From Clostridiales bacterium (GTDB lineage: Bacteria > Bacillota > Clostridia > Lachnospirales > WQUN01), in assembly GCA_031269465.1 (NCBI GenBank), contig JAISZB010000037.1, positions 1-64,000 on the forward strand: a stretch of 64,000 bases of DNA, given 5' to 3'. Both the position numbers and the translations under genes were made by a program. Every line of letters starts with the position of its first letter. Position 1 is the stretch's first letter. Shown here piece after piece: positions 45,724 through 54,372 of this stretch. The notes under the pieces are model-generated. The model was given only the letters and a program-made list of their open reading frames with translations. It was not told the origin of the DNA and searched no databases.

Positions 45724-45996
45724 TTGAAAGACAATAATCTTTCAGAGACGCAAAAATTCAAAGACCTAGACAAACCGGCGAAAAATGAAGCTGGTGACAT
45801 ACTGTGCAAAGTATATTACGCACTGAAGGAAAAAGGTTACCACCCTGTTAATCAGATAGTCGGATATATATTATCCGGAGATCCTACGTATATAACCAGC
45901 CATAAGAATGCGAGGAGCCTGATCAGCAAGCTTGAGCGCGACGAGCTTCTGGAGGAGATAGTCTGTTTCTACTTGCAGGACAATCTTCGAGAATGA
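45724..45996 (+). CDS. ireB: IreB family regulatory phosphoprotein (DUF965)
   Basis: A 90-residue protein beginning [20 protein letters not shown], then [39 protein letters not shown] and [19 protein letters not shown]. This matches IreB, a substrate of the IreK/PrkC kinase, phosphorylated on N-terminal threonines. TTG 45724 with GGGAGCTG upstream gives the usual length. The stop overlaps the next start (ATGA), coupling it to ruvX. Confidence 0.92.
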   Translation: MKDNNLSETQKFKDLDKPAKNEAGDILCKVYYALKEKGYHPVNQIVGYILSGDPTYITSHKNARSLISKLERDELLEEIVCFYLQDNLRE

Positions 45997-46742
45997 GGAT
46001 AATGGGACTGGATTACGGAAGCAAAACCATAGGGGTCTCAATAAGCGATCCGCTCGGCATAATAGCTTCAGGAGTGGAGACTATAAGAAGAACTGAGGAA
46101 GGCGCCCTGAAAAAAAGCATGGTGCGCCTTGGAGAACTTATAAAGCTCTACGACGTTTCGCAAATACTTCTGGGGTATCCCAAAAACATGAACAACACTG
46201 AAGGACCCAGATGCGAGAAGACTTTGGCGTTCAAGAAGATGATCGAAAGCCGCTTCAAAGACACGCCTGTCATCCTTTGGGACGAAAGGCTCAGCACTAT
46301 GGGTGCGATGAGAGCTCTCAATCACTTGTCTAACGATAAGAAAAGCCAAGTGATCGACAAGCTGGCGGCGGCATATATACTGCAAGGCTATCTAGATATG
46401 ATGAATGCCAAAAAGAAAGAGGTGTCCGAAATGGACGTTATCGACGACGACGATTTTTCTGAATATGAAGATGAATACGATGTAGTAATCATGGTTGACG
46501 ACGAAGGCAATGAAGTGCCATTTGCAATTCTTGATGTAATTCAAGTTGACGGAGTCAAGTACCTCATGATGGTGGAAGAGGAGCTTTATGATGTCAGCGA
46601 GGCTGACGTCACGATTTGCAAAGCAGTCGACTCTGAAGGAGATGAAGAGATCTTCGAGTTTGTAACTGACAATGATGAGATCATCAAGGTCGCTCACATG
46701 TTTGAGGAGATAAGCGGCGAAGAATTCGAAATCGACCTGTAA
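45993..46742 (+). CDS. ruvX: Fusion of RuvX/YqgF endonuclease domain with DUF1292
   Basis: A 249-residue protein. Residues 1-140 are a YqgF/RuvX RNase H-like domain ([20 protein letters not shown] with catalytic Asp, [41 protein letters not shown]) used in 16S rRNA 5'-end processing or Holliday junction resolution. An acidic linker ([17 protein letters not shown]) leads into a DUF1292 domain ([31 protein letters not shown]). In most Firmicutes these are two adjacent genes. An AAAGAGGTG site and in-frame ATG 46431 remain at the domain border, so a separate 103-residue DUF1292 protein might also be made. Overlaps ireB by 4 bases. Confidence 0.87.
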   Translation: MRIMGLDYGSKTIGVSISDPLGIIASGVETIRRTEEGALKKSMVRLGELIKLYDVSQILLGYPKNMNNTEGPRCEKTLAFKKMIESRFKDTPVILWDERLSTMGAMRALNHLSNDKKSQVIDKLAAAYILQGYLDMMNAKKKEVSEMDVIDDDDFSEYEDEYDVVIMVDDEGNEVPFAILDVIQVDGVKYLMMVEEELYDVSEADVTICKAVDSEGDEEIFEFVTDNDEIIKVAHMFEEISGEEFEIDL

Positions 46743-46779
46743 AGCCCGGCAGAGGCTCTCGCTTTTTCGAGTGTCTGCA

Positions 46780-46920
46780 TATGCCGGTGCGCAGTAAAAT
46801 GCACATCGGCATATTGGCCTTGAAACCAAGGGCCTCACGCCTTTAAATATGCCAATGTAGAAAGACTGTCCACTTTCCCGCCGAATAATCCATCTCAAAA
46901 ATCGGCATGAATTGATGCTC
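46780..46920. repeat. Degraded dispersed palindromic element PE-22
   Basis: ATGCCGGTGCGCAGTAAAATG at the left and ATAATCCATCTCAAAAATCGG at the right; an internal hairpin (GGCATATTGGCC...ATATGCC) is present. Strongly diverged. Confidence 0.45.
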
Positions 46921-47031
46921 ATTGGTTTAATTGACGCGCCTTATAATCATTCGCCTCCATTTTGCCCCCATCAGCGCAATCACCCTCTAATCTCAAAGGG
47001 CGGGCTATGATTGAAGACGCAACTCTTCACT

Positions 47032-47150
47032 ATACTGATTTGCATATGAACTCCTATGACGCTGCTCTTCACCACCAAGACTGAAAGCAAGTATAGCGGC
47101 TGGATGTCGAAATTTAGCGCATAGTCTCATTTGACTGCAAATCAGTTTAT
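47032..47150. repeat. Dispersed palindromic element PE-23, variant centre
   Basis: ATACTGATTTGCATATGAAC and CATTTGACTGCAAATCAGTT are canonical ends. The centre (CTCCTATGACGCTGCTCTTC) is unlike most copies but is shared with PE-31 at 60337, defining a variant subfamily. Confidence 0.75.
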
Positions 47151-47225
47151 TTAGGCTAGCCCAAAAGGCGGATGGGCTTCACCCAATTATCTGAAGGCAA
47201 GCATTATTCTCAGGCTGTATAAGCC

Positions 47226-47323
47226 TAAAAGCATTAAGCTTAAAAGCATTAAGCTTAAAAGCATTAAGTTTAAAGTCATTATGTTAAAGGCATTAAGTTT
47301 AAAAGCGTTAGGCTTAAAAGCAT
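47226..47323. repeat. Tandem repeat of a 15-bp unit
   Basis: Six to seven imperfect copies of AAAAGCATTAAGCTT in direct tandem, without spacers. This is a satellite-like tract, not CRISPR. Confidence 0.85.
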
Positions 47324-47995
47324 ATCTGCTCTAAGGCGGCAGATTAAGATATTTAAGCTAGACAGCTTCAGCTTTAAAGCGCTTTCGGATTAAGCTCCAA
47401 TCATTCCTGCGAAAGGGAAGATCCTTCCCCTGCACTGCGTTGGAATGTTTTTTTTTGAAAATTGCAGCGGTTAAGGCCGCTGATATATAAATTATTTTTT
47501 TAGCATCGAAGCCAGGCGTCCGCCTGGCCTTCGAGGGACGAAAGCTTGCGGTTTAAAGCTTTAGGTTATGCTCTCAGCCGATATGCAATCATATAGAAGG
47601 CATAGCGCGTTTATCCCTCGTTATTCAAATCCCGCAAGCAGGCTTGATATTTAGCGGCGCGCAAAAAAGCTGAATTCCAGCAAAAAACGCGCGTTCTTGC
47701 CTAATTCAAGGCACGCTTGGAAATTTTAGCGGCTCTTTAGAATTCCATCCGCGCAAGATTTTCAAGAAGCCCTAAAAGTTGCGGGGATGTTGGATGGATG
47801 CTGCCTAGGGGCGTCACACCCTGCCTTGGCTTATCACGGAGCTGCTTGCCAAGCGGCGGCCTTGAAGCCTTAAGGAGGCGGTGGCTGGAACTTTAAGATG
47901 GGTGATTTCAGATCTCGCTGAAGCAATGCTTAGGGGCTTTACGCGCCTTGGGCGATTTTCAGCGCGTCTGGATGCGGCTTGCGACAAGCCGTGCT

Positions 47996-48122
47996 ATACC
48001 GATTTTCATCAAATGTTCCTTTTTTTGTTGTTTATCCATTGGAGGTACGAAATGCCGATATCGTCATTTCGCACTAGCTGCATAATCAACAAAAAAAGGC
48101 GGTTATCTATGAAAATCAGTAT
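47996..48122. repeat. Dispersed palindromic element PE-24
   Basis: A full-length example of the second subtype: ATACCGATTTTCATCAAATG, TTTTTTTGTTGTTTATCC, CGAAATGCCGATATCGTCAT, GCATAATCAACAAAAAAAGG and GAAAATCAGTAT. Confidence 0.9.
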
Positions 48123-48509
48123 AAATCCCGGGCAAACCCGCGAAGCGTGCCGACTTGCTTACCGAAAAGATGCATGTTGCTTGAACGGCATGGATTTGCG
48201 AAACAACCCGCTTACCATAAGCTTTGGCAATCAAGCTGAAACCTGATTGCGCAAAGCGCCAGCCGCGCTTCGCGGCAAGCCGAAGAATTCATTCGGCCCC
48301 CGGCGGTGCAAAATTGCATTTCAATTCAAAATGGCCCGCCATGCCCTTTAGAACGCGTTCAAGAATAATACGGCCATCCACGTTATATTTGAACGCATGC
48401 TTATATGCAGGCGTGTTTTAGAAAGAAAAATGATTTTCATTGCGTAGGCGCAAAAATCCAAAAGGCTGGGAAATTCCGGTTTTCGAAGCATATTGGAGGT
48501 GTTCTTTTT

Positions 48510-50171
48510 TTGGCAGCTAAAAAAAATAAGCTGAGGGTATTTTCACTTGGCGGGCTGCAGGAAATAGGAAAAAACATGACTGTTTTTGAATTTGGAAATG
48601 ACATCATCATCGTCGATTGCGGCGTGGCGTTTCCGGAAGACGACATGCTGGGAATTGATTTGGTGATACCTGATTTTTCTTATCTGCAGAAAAACAAAAA
48701 CAAGTTGCGCGCCGTAATACTTACACACGGCCATGAGGATCATATCGGCTCGATTCCTTATTTTCTTCGAGATTTCGACGTGCCGATCTGCGGCACCAAG
48801 CTGACTCTCGGCTTGGTTGAGACTAAGCTTAAAGAGCACAATTTAACGCAAGTTACCAAGATATGCATGTCAGCGGGGGAAACGGCTGAATTCGGAGTGT
48901 TCAAAGTCGAGTTCATCCATACGACCCATAGCATCGCGGACTCCGTGGCGCTTGCCATCAGCACCCCCGTCGGAATGGTTGTTCATTCAGGAGACTTTAA
49001 GGTAGACTATACGCCGATTCACGGCGACGCCATAGATCTCCAACGCTTCGCCGAACTGGGCAGGGCAGGGGTTCTTTTGTTCCTGTGCGAGAGCACGAAT
49101 GTTGAGCAGAAGGGCTATACCATGTCAGAAAAAACGGTAGGCGCCATCTTTGAGGAAATATTCCAGCAAAGCCATCATCAAAGAATAATGGTAGCCACCT
49201 TCTCATCTAACATCCATCGCATTCAGCAGATTGTAAATTCCGCCGTAAACCATAAGCGTAAAGTCGCCTTGGCTGGCCGGAGCATGGTGAATGTGGTGAG
49301 AACTGCGGATGAGCTGGGATACCTGAATATACCGGAGCATGTCTTGATAGACATCTCTGAGATAAAAAGCTTCAGGGATCAGGATCTGGTCATCATCACC
49401 ACCGGCAGCCAAGGGGAGCCTATGGCGGCCTTGTCCCGGATGGCGGTCTCTGAGCACAAGCAAGTTGAAATAAAGCCCAGCGACAAGATAATAATCAGCG
49501 CTTCCCCAATACCTGGCAACGAGAAGACGATAACCAAAGTCATAAACTCTTTAATGTCCAAAGGCGCGGAGGTAATCTATGAGGGCTTGATGGAGGTGCA
49601 TGTCTCCGGGCATGCAAAGCAGGAGGAGATAAAGCTTCTGCACGCCCTGATAAGGCCCAAGTTCCTCATGCCCATACACGGAGAGTACAGGCATCTGAAG
49701 CAGCACAAAGATCTAGCCGTTTCCATAGGCATGAAGAAGGAGAACATTTTTGTCATGGGCATCGGGGACGTGCTTGAGCTTACAGAAGACGCGGCTAAGA
49801 TAAACGGCTCCGCGCAGTCCGGCCAAGTTTTGGTCGACGGCTTAGGGGTAGGGGATGTCGGAAACATCGTCCTTCGCGACAGGAAGCATCTGTCACAGGA
49901 CGGACTTATGATTGTCGTTGTAAGCGTGGACAAGGAGACCGGCTCCATCATTGGCGGCCCGGATATCATATCCAGAGGCTTCGTCTATGTCCGTGAAAGC
50001 GAAAATCTGATGGAAGAGGCGAGAAGCGTGGTAAGGGCCGCCTTGTCAGACAGCGATGGCTATTCGGAATGGTCTTACTTGAAATCGCTTATAAAGGACA
50101 CGTTGAAGGAGTTCCTGTGGCAGAAAACCAAGAGATCTCCCATGATACTCCCTATTATAATGGAAATTTGA
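48510..50171 (+). CDS. rnjA: Ribonuclease J
   Basis: A 553-residue metallo-beta-lactamase/beta-CASP ribonuclease with endonuclease and 5'-3' exonuclease activity. Motifs: FSLGGLQEIGKNMTVFEFGN, VDCGVAFPEDDMLG, the metal site LTHGHEDHIGSIPYFL, HSGDFKVDYTPI, beta-CASP VTGSQGEP-type sequence (TTGSQGEPMAALSRMA) and HVSGHAKQEE, MPIHGEYRHL. The length is typical. TTG 48510 with GGAGGT at 48495 is chosen; the upstream open frame has no family match. RNase J replaces RNase E as the main mRNA decay enzyme in Firmicutes. Confidence 0.95.
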   Translation: MAAKKNKLRVFSLGGLQEIGKNMTVFEFGNDIIIVDCGVAFPEDDMLGIDLVIPDFSYLQKNKNKLRAVILTHGHEDHIGSIPYFLRDFDVPICGTKLTLGLVETKLKEHNLTQVTKICMSAGETAEFGVFKVEFIHTTHSIADSVALAISTPVGMVVHSGDFKVDYTPIHGDAIDLQRFAELGRAGVLLFLCESTNVEQKGYTMSEKTVGAIFEEIFQQSHHQRIMVATFSSNIHRIQQIVNSAVNHKRKVALAGRSMVNVVRTADELGYLNIPEHVLIDISEIKSFRDQDLVIITTGSQGEPMAALSRMAVSEHKQVEIKPSDKIIISASPIPGNEKTITKVINSLMSKGAEVIYEGLMEVHVSGHAKQEEIKLLHALIRPKFLMPIHGEYRHLKQHKDLAVSIGMKKENIFVMGIGDVLELTEDAAKINGSAQSGQVLVDGLGVGDVGNIVLRDRKHLSQDGLMIVVVSVDKETGSIIGGPDIISRGFVYVRESENLMEEARSVVRAALSDSDGYSEWSYLKSLIKDTLKEFLWQKTKRSPMILPIIMEI

Positions 50172-50268
50172 CTCTCGCCAAAGGAATCTTTAAACGCAGG
50201 CGCTCTCAACTGCGCAGCGTCAATGGAATGGACTTAACCATTCTCGTTCATTCCATTGATTTCACATT

Positions 50269-50391
50269 ATAATGATTTGCATATGATGTTCCTATTTGGG
50301 AGCTTTATCATACAGCGAGCGCGATGCATCGGCATTTCGCACCGTGAAGGCGGACGATCAAGATCCCAAATAGGCGCATGCAAATCGGCAT
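50269..50391. repeat. Dispersed palindromic element PE-25
   Basis: ATAATGATTTGCATATGATG at the left and GCGCATGCAAATCGGCAT at the right. Inner arms CCTATTTGGGAGCTT and AAGATCCCAAATAGG have both changed TTTTGGA to TTTGGGA, a paired change. Confidence 0.85.
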
Positions 50392-50470
50392 CAAACTTCC
50401 TTCACCTCAAAGCCCTTTGGTGAATGATAAGCGGAAGGAGAGAAGCTCAATTGCTTCGCTGTAGTATACA

Positions 50471-50803
50471 ATGAATTCAGTCAATGCAAAAGCGGACGCT
50501 CTGGTTGCCGAAATAAAAAAGAGCCCTGAATACAGGGAGTATGTCAATGCTCTAGTCAATCTTGACAAAGACGAGCCTGCCATGAATCAGTTGCGCGAAT
50601 TCAAGAAAGCAGAGATGGAGTACTGGCAAAACAGCCATAACTTGAGCTTCGACGAAGAGAGAATGCTTAGCTTCATCTATACCGATCTCACTTTAAACAG
50701 CAAGATAAACGCCTTCTTAGAAGCCGAAAAGAGGCTGTGCGAGCTTTTGACGCAAATATACGCGTCTTTAAGCGCCGTAGCCCCCATAACATTTGAGAAA
50801 TGA
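50471..50803 (+). CDS. YlbF/YmcA family protein
   Basis: A 110-residue helical protein: VNAKADALVAEIKKSPEYRE, YVNALVNLDKDEPAMNQLRE and NSKINAFLEAEKRLCELLTQ. This matches the YlbF/YmcA (Com_YlbF) family; in Bacillus, YlbF, YmcA and YaaT form the Y-complex that directs RNase Y. Its location beside RNase J fits a role in RNA turnover, by inference. A perfect-stem terminator follows at 50906. Confidence 0.85.
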   Translation: MNSVNAKADALVAEIKKSPEYREYVNALVNLDKDEPAMNQLREFKKAEMEYWQNSHNLSFDEERMLSFIYTDLTLNSKINAFLEAEKRLCELLTQIYASLSAVAPITFEK

Positions 50804-50905
50804 AAACGGCGCCTGCATAAGGACGCCGTTCTACATATCGCCAAAGAGGAACCATCTCAAACCAATCGCTAAAAAGGCTCACCCTTGGAAGAATCCATTG
50901 AATTT

Positions 50906-50960
50906 GATGAGGGAGCATAGAAAAAAGCGCAGGATGCGCTTTTTTCTATGCTCCCTCATC
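50906..50960. terminator. Bidirectional terminator with perfect 26-bp stem
   Basis: GATGAGGGAGCATAG through AAAAAAGCGCA, loop GGA, and the exact complement. The A6 and T6 runs lie inside the stem, so it works for ylbF (+) and for the sortase gene (-). Confidence 0.9.
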
Positions 50961-50967
50961 TTTCTTC

Positions 50968-51918
50968 CTATTCCTGGCCGGAAAGCTTTGCGTGCACGAC
51001 AAAGCGAGTATCGTCAATTCTGTTAGTGCATGTAGATAAAGTCAAAACTCTGTCATTTTTATCTACTTCCACCCCTGTATCGTAAAATGATCTTTCTTTT
51101 ACAGGACTCAAAATGAATTCATTGAATTCATCCGCGCTGTCAAATGACGTTCTGATGTAATTGAAATCCACTGTCGTCTCATAGAAGGAGAAGATCTCCC
51201 ATTCGGTTTCCTCAAGAAGCGTAGTGAACTTGATGGTGCTATGGGTGTTGTAGTATGCTTTGTCCACGTAATTCCTAAGATCATGGAACATGGATCCGTC
51301 CCTCATATTGTGCGCGTACAGTATGGTATTGAAGCCGAGGTTTAGGCTGTCATTGGCCGCGTCCATGAAAGCGGCGCCGCTTACATTGTCCTTTCCGGTC
51401 AGATCCCTGGTCAGATAATAGGAGTTGTCGGGGCCTTGCACGACGGGAAAGTCTATTTTGGTTCCTTCGATTTTCAGATACCCTACGATGTCATCATTTT
51501 TGAAAGTATTCCTTAGATTCATCACAAGCTCCGTTATCGGCGGGGCTGTCTTCGACTCGGCAGCCTCAGCCAAGAAAGGAATCTCATTTTCGCGCGCTTC
51601 TTCAGAAGGCGGAGGCGTCATGCTCTCGGCGTAAGCCCTGCTCGAAGATTCAGCTGACTGCGCAAGCATGTTCACCTCATGAGCGCGTTGCGTTATCGTG
51701 TTATTCCTCCATACCTCCAGGTAGTAGCTTATAACGGTATATGATAAATAGGCTATGACAAACGCGAAAACCACAATCATGACCTTGAGAGCGCTGATAA
51801 GCTTTTGGTTTTTCTCGTGAAAAGTCTTGTACCATGTCTGCTTCTCCTGCTTTTTAATGAAAACTTCCAAATCAAAATCGTCTTCCATGAATTTTCTATG
51901 TTTAGTCGATACGCCCAA
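50968..51918 (-). CDS. srtB: Class B sortase
   Basis: A 316-residue membrane-anchored transpeptidase. A single span lies at about 41-66 (ALKVMIVVFAFVIAYLSYTV) after a polar N-terminus, then a Ser/Glu-rich stalk. The catalytic domain contains FPVVQGPDNSYYLTRDLTGK, the active His in TILYAHNMRDGSMFHDL, the active Cys in VLTLSTCTNR and the Arg in DTRFVVHAKL. Class B sortases cleave NPxTx-type signals. The next gene on the other strand encodes a protein with a C-terminal NPVTS motif, a likely substrate. Confidence 0.92.
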   Translation of the reverse strand: MGVSTKHRKFMEDDFDLEVFIKKQEKQTWYKTFHEKNQKLISALKVMIVVFAFVIAYLSYTVISYYLEVWRNNTITQRAHEVNMLAQSAESSSRAYAESMTPPPSEEARENEIPFLAEAAESKTAPPITELVMNLRNTFKNDDIVGYLKIEGTKIDFPVVQGPDNSYYLTRDLTGKDNVSGAAFMDAANDSLNLGFNTILYAHNMRDGSMFHDLRNYVDKAYYNTHSTIKFTTLLEETEWEIFSFYETTVDFNYIRTSFDSADEFNEFILSPVKERSFYDTGVEVDKNDRVLTLSTCTNRIDDTRFVVHAKLSGQE

Positions 51919-52841
51919 TATTATCCTCCTCTCTAAAAAACTCCATTGGAAAGAAAACCTATATTAATAAAAGCTAATTCATTTTTATTCCAGTGAAATC
52001 GACATTTTCCGACTATGCTTTTGAGATTCTTAAGGTTGCGCTTTTATCGCATGCTTAAATCATATATCAAATCAGACTTCTGAGTCAAGCTATATGACTA
52101 GCAGTTCAGAGCATTATATGCAGTACAACAGGGTTGAAGATATAAGATGCAGCACCTAATTCCTGGAGCCAATTAAATATAAAATTACCGGCTTTGGAAA
52201 TTATACATCTTCTCAAGGGATGATAAAAATCCAAATTCAGAGCATGAAAATGCATATGCGCAATATTTTAGCTTCACCTCATGCTCCTTTGTTTTCTCTT
52301 TACCTAATAATTTCTTGAAATATAATTATACTACTTTTATAAGCAGAAAGCGGAAAAATTTCACGAAAAAAAAAGACATTATTCTGCAGCATGGCGAGTT
52401 ATTGAATAAGATGGAGGAACCAGCCATTCAAAAGGCTTAAATCATCTTTCCAGCCCTTCAACCACCTATGCAGGCAATAGAATCCTTGCTCTTTTTTGTC
52501 GGCGTATTTCGCCTATAATTATTATATTAAATTAAAATAACCAATTAATTGCCCTTTTTACTGATTTATGATATAGTATATGCAGGGAGATCCAGGAGTA
52601 ATGAAGAGTCGATTTGTAGAGAATAAGGCATATAGGAAATAATGCCTGCTGATTTATTTATAAAGCTCAAGCGCTTATAGGCGCGCTTTGACTGTGGATG
52701 TTGAATAGGCATTGCCGCTTTTTTGACGGATAGCGGGAGGCGCCGACGCTTTTCGCCAATGACGGCCTGCATCCTAAATTGCCTTCGCATAGGCTGGATT
52801 TTTAGTCTAATTTTGTCAAAATATTTAGGGAGGTTGTTGCA
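51919..52841. other. AT-rich intergenic region between sortase and its likely substrate
   Basis: About 920 bp with no gene. A candidate promoter, TTGCCC at 52549 and TATAGT at 52572 (17-bp spacer), points toward the surface-protein gene, giving a leader of roughly 260 nt. Confidence 0.4.
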
Positions 52842-53447
52842 ATGTTAAAGAGAAAAGCGATTGCAGGTTTGGCGCTTGCAATCGCGATGCTGTTTTCAAG
52901 CGCCGCCTATGCTGTTGAAACCGAGGTGACCGGCCAGGTTACAATCAATAATGTAGACGAAGCGGACAATACGATAAAGCTTAACGGTGCTGAGGTGGAG
53001 ATCACTAATAAGGAAACCAACGAAAGATTCAACGACATCATTGAATACAACGGCACTCTGGTTTATGAGCTTCCTCTGGGGAACTACAGCCTTGTTCAGA
53101 CATCCCCCCCTGAAGGCTATGTTGCGAATTCAAAGGTATTTGAGTTCAAGCTTCAGCTTCCCGCAGGGGCGACCGCCGAATCTGTCAGAGTCGTAAACGC
53201 TACTGTAATGGTTACGAATCACGCTTTAGCTTCAGAGGGGGGAAATTCTTCTCTTGACAACTCTTCTCAAAGCGAATTGAGTCCTGACGCCCAGCCGCCT
53301 TCCGTGGATCATTCAAGCGACGAATCCCTGGTTGCGAAGAACCCTGTAACCTCAGACAACTCTTTCTTTTTTGCGTTGTCTTTGGTTGTCCTAACAATAG
53401 GTCTTTGCTCAGCAATATATACGATGAACAAGCTGGTCAAGCGCTGA
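52842..53447 (+). CDS. Cell-wall anchored protein with prealbumin-like (SpaA) domain
   Basis: A 201-residue surface protein. Signal peptide at residues 1-25 (LAGLALAIAMLFSSAAYAV-like, KRKAIAGLALAIAMLFSS). A beta-rich domain (about 28-128) resembles the SpaA/prealbumin fold: LNGAEVEITNKETNERFNDI then YELPLGNYSLVQTSPPEGYV. A Ser/Pro/Asp-rich linker follows. The C-terminal sorting signal is NPVTSDN, a hydrophobic stretch FFFALSLVVLTIGLCSAIYT and KLVKR. NPVTS fits a class B sortase signal and the srtB gene is adjacent. GGGAGG precedes ATG 52842. Confidence 0.87.
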   Translation: MLKRKAIAGLALAIAMLFSSAAYAVETEVTGQVTINNVDEADNTIKLNGAEVEITNKETNERFNDIIEYNGTLVYELPLGNYSLVQTSPPEGYVANSKVFEFKLQLPAGATAESVRVVNATVMVTNHALASEGGNSSLDNSSQSELSPDAQPPSVDHSSDESLVAKNPVTSDNSFFFALSLVVLTIGLCSAIYTMNKLVKR

Positions 53448-53566
53448 AATGAAGAAATTCATCTGACGCCCGCCATTTTGCCGCTCAGCTCCAATGCAGG
53501 CGCTTGGGAGTCGCTGCCAAATTCAGGCTTTTATCTCAACCGGTCGGACGCGTTTCTGGCTGGTTT

Positions 53567-53630
53567 TATTTTGCAGAAGATCTATTTTGCAGAAGATGAT
53601 CTATCTTGCAGAAGATCTATCTTGCCAAAG
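53567..53630. repeat. Direct repeats of TTGCAGAAGATCTA
   Basis: Four imperfect tandem copies of a ~16-bp unit containing TTGCAGAAGATCTATTTTG. No spacer structure; probably replication slippage. Confidence 0.75.
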
Positions 53631-53690
53631 AAATTTTACGGATGTTCTATTTTGCAAAGGAGAACTGTTTGATTTCAGAGTTTTATATCC

Positions 53691-53795
53691 ATGTGCGGCA
53701 AATGTACCAATTTGGAGCTTGATCATACGAGTGCGAAATGCCATATAGGCTTTTCGCACTCGTATGATCAAGCTCCAAATTGGCATTTGCAATAT
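53691..53795. repeat. Dispersed palindromic element PE-26 with perfect 32-bp arms
   Basis: The arms 53707-53738 and 53752-53783 are exact complements (CCAATTTGGAGCTTGATCAT continuing ACGAGTGCGAAA). The stem contains GATCATACG where most copies have GATTATACA, and the partner arm has changed to match. Confidence 0.9.
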
Positions 53796-54194
53796 GTACT
53801 AAAGATGATTGGCTTGCTTGGAAACCTAAATTTATTTTCTTTACTCACAAGCTTCGCCCATATGCATGCGTTCCGGATTTCTTAGAATGAGCTTAGGCTT
53901 TCTTAGGCTTTCTTATGCTTTGAGCGCAATGAAAACCTTTGGAGGCATAAGCGGGTTTTACCGCTGGATGACGCTTTCATTCCGCTTCTCTGACAAGTCC
54001 GGGGCAAGCGCAAAAATCCAAAGCAGCAGGTCCTTTTCTCTTGCTTGGAATACGCCCTCTGCCGTCATTGACTATTCCGCTCTAATCGGTATATAATTGC
54101 ATTATGATGCGTTATATATAGGCATCCATGGTTCAACTCCGCATATTTGCCTTTTTGCCTAGCGCAAGCAGAGCTTGGCAAAGAGATTTCATTA

Positions 54195-54318
54195 ATAAAC
54201 TGATTTTCATAAGAGAACTGCTTTTTTGTTGATTATACAGCGAGTGCGATTGATATCAGCATTTCGCGCCGCTCAATGGATAATCAGCAAAAAAGGAACA
54301 TTTGATGAAAATCAGTAT
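54195..54318. repeat. Dispersed palindromic element PE-27
   Basis: AACTGATTTTCATAAGAGAAC, TTTTTTGTTGATTATACAGC, ATAATCAGCAAAAAAGGAAC and TGATGAAAATCAGTAT: second subtype, full length. It ends about 55 bp upstream of carA; the open frame running through it is not part of CarA. Confidence 0.88.
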
Positions 54319-54372
54319 ATGCCGCCTTGCATGCGCATGACGGCGCCTAAAAAATTATTATGGGGGATCCAA

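Larger units (their letters stand above)
46743..48509. other. 1.77-kb intergenic region upstream of rnjA
   Basis: Contains PE-22, PE-23, PE-24 and a tandem repeat at 47226-47323. No gene is supported; the RNase J open frame extends upstream of its real start. Confidence 0.5.
53448..54372. other. Intergenic region with repeats upstream of carA
   Basis: Contains a direct-repeat tract at 53567-53630, PE-26 and PE-27. No gene supported. Confidence 0.45.

Noticed and set aside
47226-47323. Possible CRISPR array
   Set aside because: Units are 15 bp and directly adjacent without spacers, and no cas gene is in the window.
48405-48509. N-terminal extension of RNase J
   Set aside because: A GGAGGT site precedes TTG 48510 and the family begins there; upstream codons show no similarity.
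54226-54372. N-terminal extension of carA by 49 codons
   Set aside because: This part is encoded by repeat PE-27 and spacer; the CarA family begins near ATG 54373.
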